A stretch of DNA of 6,302 bases from contig CALZCW010000042.1 of NCBI GenBank assembly GCA_945635805.1, positions 1-6,302 of the forward strand, in the 5' to 3' direction. This document shows positions 1 to 6,250 of this stretch, in pieces. A program made the translations under genes and the position numbers. The first letter of the stretch is position 1. Each line of letters starts with the position of its first letter. Under the pieces are notes generated by a model that worked only from the letters and a program-made list of their open reading frames with translations, was not told the DNA's origin and ran no database searches. The stretch comes from an uncultured Clostridia bacterium. Its GTDB lineage: Bacteria > Bacillota > Clostridia > Oscillospirales > Oscillospiraceae.

Positions 1-2571
1 GCTGCCGCCGTACTCGCCGCCCAGAGCGATATTCTTCGCAGTGCAGACGATGATGGCCTCATCGCCGGCCTTCAGCGTGTCGGTCAGAACATAGGTGTTG
101 CTGCCGGTGATGTCGGACGGGGTGCCGCTGGTGACGTTGATACGGCCGCTGCCGTTGACGGTGCCGTAGTCCACGCCCAGATAGCTCAGGACGCTGTTGG
201 TGGCAGTGATCTCATGCTTGCCGCTGACAACGGGGAAGGACGCGATGTAGTTGGCCAGGACCATGTAGTCTTCCATGACGTAGTCCAGGACGTTGACGGC
301 GCCCTTGAACATGGCGAAGCCGTCGCCCAGGTCACGGAGGGTGTAGTTGTAGCCGGCCAGGTTGTATTCGCCCTTCAGATCCAGAGCTTCGTACTTGCCG
401 GTCTCCTTGTTGTAGACCTTGACGTTCTGCACGCGGTAGTCGCCGGTGGGACCGCCGGTCCAAACGCCCTTGCTGTCCTTCTGGACGGTGCTTGCGACGT
501 TGGTGTAGATATCATAGGTGATACCGGAAACCTGGAGGAAGCCGCCGCACTCAGCGCTGCCCACGTCACGGGCGCCCCATTCCAGAGCGTCCAGGAGCTG
601 CTGGCCGGTGATGGTCTGCAGGCAGGCCACGTTGCCGAAGGTGTGGATATCCTTGCAGGTCTTGTAGGAGATGTCGCCGGTGACGGCCTTATTGCGGACG
701 CCGCCGCCGTTCATGATGGCTACGTCGACATCCAGGCCCATGTTGTCAAACAGGTAGTACAGAGCATCGGCAGCGAAGTCGCCGGTGTTGGTCTCCTGCT
801 TGCGGACCAGACGGTTGCCGTCAGCGTCGTAGTTATTGAACGTCAGGGAGGTGTGGCCGATGACTTCGCCCAGCATGTCATCAACGGTGTTGATCCAGCT
901 GTTCTTGATGCTGGCGACAGCGGCGTTGGAGCCGTTGAAGCTGGTGATCAGCTCGGTCTTGATGCCGTCGTCGGTGATGGTCATCTTGCCGATGGCGTTG
1001 AAGTAGGAGCCGGTCTGGGTCAGGACGACGGTGTTGCCGGCCTTGTCCCTGACGGACTTCATTGCCACGGTGCTGTGGGAGTGGCCGTCAATGAAGGCGT
1101 CCAGTCCGGTGGTGTTGGCGATGAGCTTCTCGGAGGTCCAGGGCTCAGAGGAGGAATCGTCGCCCAGGTGGCCCAGAGCGATAATGTAGTCGGGCTTCTC
1201 AGCCTTGGCAGCGTTGATGGCAGCCTGCACAGCATTGTACAGATCCGCACCGGTCACGCCGCCGGCGATGCCGTAGATGTAGTTGCCGGCCTCATCCTGG
1301 AAGTAAGCCGGAGTGGACTTGGTGAAGGATTCGGGGGTGGTGATGCCGATGATGGCGATCTTCTTGCCGCCAACCTCGAAAATCTTGTAGGAGTCAAGGA
1401 CGTTGCTGCCCTTCACGCCGTTGGACTCATGGTAGAAGTTGCAGGAGACATAGGGGAAGTCGGCCTGCTGGGTGATCTCCAGAGCGCGCTCCATGCCGTA
1501 GTCAAACTCGTGGTTGCCCAGAGTGGCCAGGTCATAGTCCGCGGCGCTCATGAGCTCGATGATGGACTTGCCCTTATCCATGGAGCCGTAAGCGGTACCC
1601 TGGACATGGTCGCCGGCATCGACCAGGAGGACGCCGTCGGCGACCTTCGCGGTCTGGGTCTTCAGATCGGCAATGTTGTCATAGGACAGGCTGCCGTCGA
1701 TGTAGGTGTGAACGTCGTTGGTGTAGTAGATCACGACCTCGCCCTTGTCCGCCAGCTTGTCGCCGCAGACGGAGCAGATGCCGTCAACATACTTATGGCC
1801 GAGAGCGGGAATGGCTTCCGTCTTGGTCTCGCCGCACTGGGTGCAGGTATAGAGCATTTCGCCCTCATCCTCGCAGGTGGGCTTGGAAACGACTTCGCCT
1901 TCATTCCACTTGTGCTCGGTGCAGGGGAACATGACCTGCTCGGCAACGGAGATGACCTTGGCCAGCTCGGCACGGGTGGCATGGCCCTGGGGATTCAGCG
2001 TCAGCTTGCCGTTATCCAGGGTGCCGCCGACGATGCTCTTGGAAATGGCCCAGTTAAAGGCTGCCTCAGCATAGGGAGAGACCTTCTTGGCATCGGGGAA
2101 ATCCTTCAGATAATCCTTGTCGATTTCCAGCTCGCCGTAGAAGCGCCAGATCATGGTGACCAGCTGCTCACGGGTCACAAGGCCGTCAGGATCGAAATGG
2201 GTAGCGTCAACGCCGTTGACGACTTCATTCTCCTGGGCCCAGACGACAGCGTTCTTATACCAGTCGTCCTTCAGATCAACGAACTTGGAGGCGTTGACGG
2301 GCGGGACCACCGGGTCAGCCAGGCGGTACAGGATCACGGCAGCCATAGCGCGGGTACAGGTGCCGTTGGGGTCAAAGAGAATCGGTGTTACGCCGTCCAT
2401 GAGCTGCGGGTCATGGTTGTAGGCGTAGGTGACGTAGGGCGCAAACCAATCGTCCTCCTTGACATCCTTGAACGGCTCGACATAGCCTGCCGCAAGGACG
2501 GAGGGAAGAACGCTGATAACCATAGCGATCACAAGCAGGAACGCCATGATTTTCTTGAATGCGTGTTTCAT
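1..2571 (-). CDS. Secreted SLH-domain 5'-nucleotidase / metallophosphatase (3' end outside window)
   Basis: The 857 visible residues begin with a signal peptide (basic MKHAFKK, hydrophobic core to about residue 26, likely cleavage after VLA or VLAA near 27-28). Three SLH repeats follow at about 34-83, 97-146 and 158-212, which in this family bind cell-wall polymers and tether the protein to the surface. A Cys-rich module at 217-270 has CTQC and CSVC pairs. The calcineurin-like phosphatase domain starts near 278 with its metal-site motifs intact: NDVH (D286, H288), DAGD (D321), GNHEFD (352-357), GHLGDD (H468) and DGHSHS (H497, H499). The 5'-nucleotidase C-terminal domain spans about 570-800, with NGGGVR (621-626), LQVSG (679-683) and GDGFAMF. 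Expected activity is extracellular hydrolysis of nucleotides to nucleosides plus phosphate; exact substrates are inferred. From about residue 816 a further domain begins (TYVLTDTLKAGDE) and is cut by the window edge. The start is fixed by a strong RBS and the signal peptide directly after it. UshA-type enzymes are about 550 aa, so this one is enlarged. Confidence 0.93.
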   Translation of the reverse strand, partial: MKHAFKKIMAFLLVIAMVISVLPSVLAAGYVEPFKDVKEDDWFAPYVTYAYNHDPQLMDGVTPILFDPNGTCTRAMAAVILYRLADPVVPPVNASKFVDLKDDWYKNAVVWAQENEVVNGVDATHFDPDGLVTREQLVTMIWRFYGELEIDKDYLKDFPDAKKVSPYAEAAFNWAISKSIVGGTLDNGKLTLNPQGHATRAELAKVISVAEQVMFPCTEHKWNEGEVVSKPTCEDEGEMLYTCTQCGETKTEAIPALGHKYVDGICSVCGDKLADKGEVVIYYTNDVHTYIDGSLSYDNIADLKTQTAKVADGVLLVDAGDHVQGTAYGSMDKGKSIIELMSAADYDLATLGNHEFDYGMERALEITQQADFPYVSCNFYHESNGVKGSNVLDSYKIFEVGGKKIAIIGITTPESFTKSTPAYFQDEAGNYIYGIAGGVTGADLYNAVQAAINAAKAEKPDYIIALGHLGDDSSSEPWTSEKLIANTTGLDAFIDGHSHSTVAMKSVRDKAGNTVVLTQTGSYFNAIGKMTITDDGIKTELITSFNGSNAAVASIKNSWINTVDDMLGEVIGHTSLTFNNYDADGNRLVRKQETNTGDFAADALYYLFDNMGLDVDVAIMNGGGVRNKAVTGDISYKTCKDIHTFGNVACLQTITGQQLLDALEWGARDVGSAECGGFLQVSGITYDIYTNVASTVQKDSKGVWTGGPTGDYRVQNVKVYNKETGKYEALDLKGEYNLAGYNYTLRDLGDGFAMFKGAVNVLDYVMEDYMVLANYIASFPVVSGKHEITATNSVLSYLGVDYGTVNGSGRINVTSGTPSDITGSNTYVLTDTLKAGDEAIIVCTAKNIALGGEYGGS

Positions 2572-2577
2572 TGTTTG

Positions 2578-2585
2578 TCCTCCTT
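2578..2585 (-). promoter_or_regulatory. Ribosome binding site of the SLH nucleotidase
   Basis: On the minus strand AAGGAGGA lies six bases before the ATG at 2571-2569. It is a near-perfect Shine-Dalgarno match and decides the start codon. Confidence 0.9.
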
Positions 2586-2601
2586 AAATTTCCAAATCTA
2601 C

Positions 2602-2614
2602 GGGCTCTGAGCCC
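2602..2614. repeat. 13-bp palindrome in the nucleotidase 5' leader
   Basis: GGGCTC-T-GAGCCC is a perfect dyad of two 6-bp arms around one base. It lies between the predicted -10 box (2630-2635) and the RBS (2578-2585), at roughly +10 to +22 of the expected transcript. The one-base centre is too tight for a hairpin with all six pairs, so a protein operator is at least as likely as an RNA stem. Its function is not known. Confidence 0.45.
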
Positions 2615-2629
2615 ATTTTGGTCTTAATT

Positions 2630-2658
2630 ATTCTATCAATTTTTCCGTCAATACGCAA
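2630..2658 (-). promoter_or_regulatory. Putative sigma-A promoter of the SLH nucleotidase
   Basis: Read on the minus strand, TTGCGT (2658-2653) and TAGAAT (2635-2630) are separated by 17 bases. The -10 matches TATAAT at five of six positions; the -35 is weaker. It sits downstream of the argS terminator and would give a leader of about 50 bases, so the nucleotidase is probably transcribed independently of argS. An overlapping TTGACG (2649-2644) is an alternative -35, but its spacing to a good -10 is poorer. Confidence 0.55.
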
Positions 2659-2711
2659 GGTTGGTAAGGTACTTTTCTCTGTTTTCACGGAGACGATTTT
2701 TGTATCATGTA

Positions 2712-2747
2712 AAAACCCAACTTTTTCATTAGAAAAAGTTGGGTTTT
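2712..2747 (-). terminator. Bidirectional intrinsic terminator after argS
   Basis: A perfect stem of 16 pairs (2712-2727 with 2732-2747) encloses a 4-base loop. The arms run from AAAACCC inward to an A/T-rich tip. On the minus strand the stem ends in GGGTTTTT, a usable U-tract, so it should stop transcripts from argS about 150 bases past its stop codon. On the plus strand the arm also ends in GGGTTTT, so the element can work in both directions. Confidence 0.85.
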
Positions 2748-2781
2748 ATTAAAAATATAAAAAGATTCTCAGATAAAATAA

Positions 2782-2807
2782 TGCACAGCAAAAGTATTTT
2801 TTGTGCA
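2782..2807 (-). repeat. Weak hairpin upstream of the main argS terminator
   Basis: TGCACA (2782-2787) pairs with TGTGCA (2802-2807), with partial A/T pairing inside the loop. On the minus strand it is followed by an AT-rich ATTATTTTAT run. It might be an auxiliary terminator or 3' end stabiliser for argS, but pairing is short and interrupted. Confidence 0.3.
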
Positions 2808-2896
2808 ATTTAACGGCGGTGTTCCGTCAGAGTGGTCTTTTGACGCCTTTCCTGCCGCGTTCCCTGCCACAGGACATGGCGGTTTCAGGTCGTCTC

Positions 2897-4654
2897 CTAC
2901 ATCCGCTCCGGCGCGGAAAAGCCCAGCAGATCGATACATTCCTCCAAAGCGCGCTTGGCAAAGGTGATGAGGGCCACATAGCCCTGGCGGCGCACCGGAT
3001 CCGGCTCGGTGAGGATGCGGGTCTCGTGGTAGAACTTGTTCACCGCGCCTGCCAGCTCATAGGCGTAGGCACAGACGGTGTTGGGCGCGCTGTCCCGGTA
3101 GGCCATGGCAAGCTGGTCCGGCATCTGGGCAAGCTCCAGTTGCAGGGCCTTGGCCTCGGTGCTGTCCGCTGCGGCGATGGAAAGCTCCGCCGGGTCCCCG
3201 TCGTAGCGGCTCAGGATCGACTTGATGCGCACGATGGTATAGAGCAGGTAGGGGCCGGTGTTGCCCTCGAAGGCGGAGAAGCGCTCCAGGTCGAAGATAT
3301 AGTCCTTGGCGGCCAGGTTGGACAGGTCGCCGTATTTCAGGGCGGCCACGGCGATGATCCTGGCGGTCTGACGGGCCTCCTCGGGAGAAAGGGTCTGGTT
3401 TTCCAGGATCTTCTTCTCCACATAGTCGGTGATGTCGGCGATCAGCGTCTCCAAACGCATGACGCCGCCGCTGCGGGTCTTGAAGGGCTTGCCGTCCTTG
3501 CCGTTCATGGTGCCGAAGCCGATGTGCTGCAGTTGGGTGCTTTCGGGGACGATGCCGCTCTTTTTCGCCGCCCGGAAGACCTGCTCAAAGTGCAGACTCT
3601 GGCGCTTGTCCGTCAGATAGAGAATCTTGTCGGGGTGATAGTCCTCCATGCGCTGGACGATGGTGGCAAGATCGGTGGTGGCGTAGAGGGTGGCGCCGTC
3701 GGATTTGACCAGGATGCAGGGCGGGATCTCCTTCTTGTCGCCCTCCTCGGCCACGGGAATGACCCTGGCGCCCTCGCTCTCCTGCAAAATGCCCCGGGCC
3801 TCCAGCTTCTCCAGCATGGGCGGGATATAGGCCTCCGCGTCGCTCTCGCCCTTCCAGACGTCAAAGCTGACGTTGAGGTTTTCGTAGTTGCGCTTCAGAT
3901 CGGCCACGGAGACGGCCATGATGTGCTGCCAGAGGGCGTAGTAGCCCCGCTTGTGGTTCTGCAGGAAACAGGTCGCCTCGTGGGCCTTTTTCGCAAAGAC
4001 CTCGTCGGTCTTGGACTTGGCGCTGGCGGTGGGGTAGATCTCCTCCAGCTCCGAGATGGTGAAGGGCGCCTCCACGGGATATTCACCGGTGAAATCATCG
4101 TCGAAATAGGGCAGGTCGGGCTGGCGCTCCCGCAGCTCGGCGATGATCAGGCCCATTTGCAGGCCCCAGTCGCCCAGGTGAATGTCGCCGATGACCGTGT
4201 TGCCGAAGTAGCGGTAAATGCGCTTGATGCTCTCGCCGATGATGGCCGAGCGCAGATGGCCGATGTGCAGGGGCTTTGCCACATTGGGGCCGCCGTAGTC
4301 CAGCACCACGGTCCGCTCTTCCGCGTTGCCCGCCACACCGGGACGCTCACTGCGGCGCATTTCCTCCACATGGGCGGCCAGATAGTCCTCCCGGAGGCGC
4401 AGATTGAGGAAGCCGGGGTTCACCGCCTCGGCAGAGGAGAAGACCGCACTGTCCTGCAGCCGGGCAGCCACCTCGCCGGCAATGACGATGGGGGCCTTGT
4501 GGGCGGCTTTGGCGGCTGGCATGGCGCCGTTGCACTGGAATTCGCACAGGTCGGGCCGGTTGGAGACGGTGACCTTGCCGCAGGCAGGATCATAACCGGC
4601 CTGAGCAAAGGCCTCGGAGACCGCAGCGGTCAGTTTGTCGATCAGCTTTTCCAT
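2897..4654 (-). CDS. argS: Arginyl-tRNA synthetase
   Basis: This cytosolic class I synthetase uses ATP to attach L-arginine to tRNA-Arg. The 585 residues match the family's usual 550-590. The N-terminal Add1-like domain, which contacts the tRNA elbow, spans about 1-100. The Rossmann catalytic core follows with PNVAKPLHIGH (HIGH at 130-133), HLGDWG (159-164) and YATTDLAT (324-331). The second signature is GKPFKTRSG (388-396) in place of a canonical KMSKS, a known trait of many ArgRS including that of E. coli. The C-terminal helical DALR anticodon-binding domain covers about 465-585, beginning at the conserved GNTGPYLLY segment. The sequence reads GGPN where many homologues have SSPN before the HIGH region. 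The ATG at 4654 is preceded by AAAGGAG at seven bases, and the reading frame is unbroken to a TAG. It is divergent from arcA, has its own promoter and ends at the hairpin near 2712-2747. No T-box leader is present. Confidence 0.98.
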   Translation of the reverse strand: MEKLIDKLTAAVSEAFAQAGYDPACGKVTVSNRPDLCEFQCNGAMPAAKAAHKAPIVIAGEVAARLQDSAVFSSAEAVNPGFLNLRLREDYLAAHVEEMRRSERPGVAGNAEERTVVLDYGGPNVAKPLHIGHLRSAIIGESIKRIYRYFGNTVIGDIHLGDWGLQMGLIIAELRERQPDLPYFDDDFTGEYPVEAPFTISELEEIYPTASAKSKTDEVFAKKAHEATCFLQNHKRGYYALWQHIMAVSVADLKRNYENLNVSFDVWKGESDAEAYIPPMLEKLEARGILQESEGARVIPVAEEGDKKEIPPCILVKSDGATLYATTDLATIVQRMEDYHPDKILYLTDKRQSLHFEQVFRAAKKSGIVPESTQLQHIGFGTMNGKDGKPFKTRSGGVMRLETLIADITDYVEKKILENQTLSPEEARQTARIIAVAALKYGDLSNLAAKDYIFDLERFSAFEGNTGPYLLYTIVRIKSILSRYDGDPAELSIAAADSTEAKALQLELAQMPDQLAMAYRDSAPNTVCAYAYELAGAVNKFYHETRILTEPDPVRRQGYVALITFAKRALEECIDLLGFSAPERM

Positions 4655-4661
4655 GAAGAAG

Positions 4662-4668
4662 CTCCTTT
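4662..4668 (-). promoter_or_regulatory. argS: Ribosome binding site of argS
   Basis: AAAGGAG on the minus strand ends seven bases before the ATG at 4654-4652, which confirms the start. Confidence 0.85.
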
Positions 4669-4687
4669 GTTTCGATTCATTATATAT

Positions 4688-4716
4688 ATTGTATCAAAAA
4701 TCTGCCGGGAAGTCCA
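4688..4716 (-). promoter_or_regulatory. argS: Putative sigma-A promoter of argS
   Basis: On the minus strand TGGACT (4716-4711) and TACAAT (4693-4688) are 17 bases apart and match TTGACA/TATAAT at four and five positions. The transcript would start near 4681, giving a leader of about 27 bases. That is too short for a T-box riboswitch. A perfect TATAAT at 4684-4679 is an alternative -10, but it lacks a good -35. Confidence 0.55.
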
Positions 4717-4749
4717 GCCCCAGCGCGGGATTGTATTTTTTTTCGCCGC

Positions 4750-4768
4750 GCCCGGGACCGTCCCGGGC
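4750..4768. repeat. GC-rich hairpin/dyad between argS and arcA
   Basis: GCCCGGGA (4750-4757) and TCCCGGGC (4761-4768) are perfect 8-bp inverted arms around a 3-base centre. It stands out as a GC island beside a T-run (4736-4743) and an AT-rich tract. The T-run lies on the 5' side for plus-strand reading, and becomes an A-run after the hairpin on the minus strand. It is therefore not a standard terminator in either direction. It lies upstream of both predicted transcription starts, so a DNA-level role such as protein binding or cruciform is more likely than an RNA one. Confidence 0.6.
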
Positions 4769-4773
4769 TGGAA

Positions 4774-4787
4774 TGAATATTTATAAT
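4774..4787. promoter_or_regulatory. Possible ARG box, distal copy
   Basis: TGAATATTTATAAT matches the first 11 of 14 positions of the ArgR consensus TGAATWWWWATTCA, with the last three wrong. It is about 58 bp upstream of the argS -35. AT-rich DNA gives such matches by chance fairly often, so support comes mainly from the context of two arginine genes. Confidence 0.3.
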
Positions 4788-4805
4788 AAAAATTGTAATT
4801 TTTAT
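4786..4805. repeat. AT-rich 20-bp dyad in the argS-arcA control region
   Basis: ATAAAAATT (4786-4794) and AATTTTTAT (4797-4805) are perfect 9-bp inverted arms around GT. The dyad lies almost midway between the two divergent promoters and between the two ArgR-like boxes. It has the shape of a homodimer operator, but no regulator can be named from it. Confidence 0.45.
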
Positions 4806-4814
4806 GTTAATTTA

Positions 4815-4825
4815 TGAATAATTCG
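4815..4825. promoter_or_regulatory. Possible ARG box, arcA-proximal copy
   Basis: TGAATAATTCG contains the short palindrome GAATAATTC and resembles an ArgR half site (ATGAATAA). Its TGAAT begins 41 bp from that of the distal copy, close to four helical turns, so the two would face the same side of DNA. It ends about 33 bp before the arcA -35, a position suited to an activator. Confidence 0.3.
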
Positions 4826-4857
4826 TCTGTTTTCCGCAAAAAAAGTTTGAAATTCTC

Positions 4858-4886
4858 TTGCAGATCCCGTCCGTTTGTGGTAAACT
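4858..4886 (+). promoter_or_regulatory. arcA: Putative promoter of arcA (extended -10)
   Basis: TTGCAG (4858-4863) and TAAACT (4881-4886) are separated by 17 bases. TGG directly before the -10 gives a TGn extended -10, which can compensate for the weak -35. Transcription would begin near 4893, leaving a leader of about 22 bases. Confidence 0.5.
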
Positions 4887-4900
4887 AAAACAAAAAGCGC

Positions 4901-4906
4901 AAGGAG
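4901..4906 (+). promoter_or_regulatory. arcA: Ribosome binding site of arcA
   Basis: AAGGAG precedes the ATG at 4915 by eight bases. The frame is open further upstream to 4858, but no RBS serves a start there, and the protein from 4915 begins as arginine deiminases do. Confidence 0.88.
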
Positions 4907-4914
4907 AAAGACTT

Positions 4915-6132
4915 ATGGCTATTGACGTCCGCAGTGAGATCCGTCCTTTGAAAAAAGTGCTGCTGCATCGCCCCGGCAGCGAGCTGGAGCAGTTGGTACC
5001 CAACTCCATGGAGCAGCTTCTCTTTGACGACATCCCCTATCTTCGCGGCGCCCAGGCCGAGCATGACGCCTTTGCCCGCACTCTGCGGGAGCAGGGCGTC
5101 GAGGTCGTCTACCTGTCGGACCTGACGGCCCAGACGCTGGAGGGCAGCGACGCGCTCCGGCGGCGGTTCGTGGAGGATTTCATCCACCGCAGCGGCTGTG
5201 TGGCAGACAGCTACCGGGAGGAGCTGACGGAGGTGCTGCTCTCCCTGCCCACGGCCCGGGAGCTGGTCTGCAAGACCATGACCGGCGTCCGCTTTGACGA
5301 ACTGCCCCGGCGGGGCAGAGGCTCCCTGTCGTCTCTGCGCAGCGACCGGACCCATTTCGTCCTGGACCCCATCCCCAACCTCTATTTTACCCGCGACCCC
5401 TTCGCCTCCATCGGCCGGGGCGTGTCGCTGCACCATATGTATTCCGTCACCCGCAGCCGTGAGACGATCTACAGTGACTATTTCCTCCATTACCACCCGG
5501 AGTTTGCCGGCCAGGTGCCCTTCTATTATACCCCGGACGAGCCCTTCTCCCTGGAGGGCGGCGACATTCTGAATCTCAGCGCCGAGGCCATCGCCGTAGG
5601 CATTTCCCAGCGCACCATGCCCGAGGCCGTGGAGCGGCTGGCCCAGAATATTTTCCGCGACGAGGCGGCACAGATCCGGCGGGTCCTGGCCTTTGACATT
5701 CCCAGTACCCGGGCCTTTATGCACCTGGACACGGTGCTGACCCAGATCGACCGGGATAAATTCCTGGTCCATCCCAACATTCTGGAACGCCTGCAGATCT
5801 TCGAGCTGACACCGGGCAAGCGCGGCGCGGTCAAGGTGCGCCGTCTGGACGAGAGCGCCGAGGCGATCCTGGCGGAAGCCGTGGGCGTGGACCGGGTGCA
5901 GCTTTTGCAGTGCGGCGGCGGCGACCAGATCGCAGCCCAGCGGGAGCAGTGGAACGACGGCTCCAACGCCCTGTGCCTCCGTCCGGGCACCGTGATCGCC
6001 TATGACCGGAACTATGTGACCAATGATATGATGGAAGAGGCGGGTATCCGGGTCCTGCGGATCCCCAGCGGCGAGCTGTCCAGAGGACGCGGCGGCCCCA
6101 GATGTATGAGTATGCCTCTGGTACGGGAATGA
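4915..6132 (+). CDS. arcA: Arginine deiminase
   Basis: This cytosolic enzyme hydrolyses L-arginine to L-citrulline and ammonia, the first step of the arginine deiminase pathway, which yields ATP through carbamoyl phosphate and raises pH. The 405 residues fit the family's usual 400-420. The N-terminus VRSEIRPLKKVLLHRPG is typical. All catalytic groups of the guanidine-modifying fold can be located: FTRDP with D161, EGGD with E214 and D217, MHLDT with H270 and D272, and GGPRCMSMP near the C-terminus with nucleophile C397. I therefore expect an active enzyme. The gene is divergent from argS. The stop codon lies inside a terminator stem, so no downstream arcB or arcC is co-transcribed. The citrulline-using steps must be encoded elsewhere or be absent. 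Control by arginine through an ArgR-type regulator is plausible but only inferred. Agmatine deiminase and arginine:glycine amidinotransferase are less likely given the complete deiminase motif set. Confidence 0.97.
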   Translation: MAIDVRSEIRPLKKVLLHRPGSELEQLVPNSMEQLLFDDIPYLRGAQAEHDAFARTLREQGVEVVYLSDLTAQTLEGSDALRRRFVEDFIHRSGCVADSYREELTEVLLSLPTARELVCKTMTGVRFDELPRRGRGSLSSLRSDRTHFVLDPIPNLYFTRDPFASIGRGVSLHHMYSVTRSRETIYSDYFLHYHPEFAGQVPFYYTPDEPFSLEGGDILNLSAEAIAVGISQRTMPEAVERLAQNIFRDEAAQIRRVLAFDIPSTRAFMHLDTVLTQIDRDKFLVHPNILERLQIFELTPGKRGAVKVRRLDESAEAILAEAVGVDRVQLLQCGGGDQIAAQREQWNDGSNALCLRPGTVIAYDRNYVTNDMMEEAGIRVLRIPSGELSRGRGGPRCMSMPLVRE

Positions 6133-6156
6133 GCGCACTGCTCATTCCCTTTTCTT
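6125..6156 (+). terminator. arcA: Intrinsic terminator overlapping the arcA stop codon
   Basis: GGGAATGAGC (6125-6134) and GCTCATTCCC (6140-6149) form a perfect 10-bp stem with a 5-base loop, followed by TTTTCTT (6150-6156). The TGA stop (6130-6132) lies in the left arm, so the last two codons and the stop are part of the terminator. It should end the arcA message immediately after translation ends. Confidence 0.92.
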
Positions 6157-6208
6157 ATCCCCACTTCAGGATTGTTTCGTTGCGGCGGACAGGCATGGTC
6201 GTTTCGTA

Positions 6209-6250
6209 CAGTGAACAGTGAATGACGAATAGTGAACAGTGAACAAGTTA
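6209..6250. repeat. Short heptamer tandem repeat (CAGTGAA type)
   Basis: Five 7-base units in register follow the consensus CAGTGAA. Units one, two and five are exact (6209-6215, 6216-6222, 6237-6243), and units three and four are TGACGAA and TAGTGAA. A poorly matching sixth (6244-6250) ends the run. Because three heptamers make seven codons, minus-strand translation gives a false repeat peptide of the SLFT type. From memory, similar intergenic repeats occur in gut Firmicutes. The flanks 6157-6208 and 6251-6302 show no gene; GTTTCGT occurs twice (6174-6180, 6201-6207). Confidence 0.75.

Larger units (their letters stand above)
2586..2896. other. argS-nucleotidase spacer without a gene
   Basis: This 311-bp stretch carries the tail of the argS transcript, a weak and a strong hairpin (2782-2807 and 2712-2747), and the nucleotidase promoter and leader. 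I see no RNA gene, and no ORF with a credible RBS. The part next to argS (2811-2896) is GC-rich like coding DNA, while 2590-2810 is AT-rich. Confidence 0.6.

Noticed and set aside
214..2610. A 798-codon open frame on the plus strand, antisense to the nucleotidase
   Set aside because: Its product is Val/Gly/Asp/Ala-rich and has no motif. The minus strand carries intact catalytic motifs, signal peptide and RBS. The long antisense frame comes from GC-biased third positions.
2827..2877. A 16-codon basic mini-ORF on the minus strand just after argS
   Set aside because: The only AGGAG lies about 17 bases upstream, too far to serve it, and nothing else supports translation.
2897..4654. Missing KMSKS as a sign of a defective ArgRS
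   Set aside because: Many functional ArgRS, including that of E. coli, have the GKPFKTR-type sequence instead.
2801..4786. A 661-codon plus-strand open frame antisense to argS
   Set aside because: It starts at TTG without an RBS, has no recognisable domain and mirrors argS codons.
4655..4860. T-box riboswitch upstream of argS
   Set aside because: The predicted leader is about 27 bases and no T-box core (GGUGGNACCGCG-like) or stem I elements are present on the minus strand.
4858..4914. Longer arcA start at TTG 4858
   Set aside because: It would place the promoter -35 and the AAGGAG RBS inside the gene and adds residues not seen in arginine deiminases.
4885..6138. A 417-codon minus-strand open frame antisense to arcA
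   Set aside because: It has no RBS or domain signal, and arcA on the plus strand has all catalytic residues.
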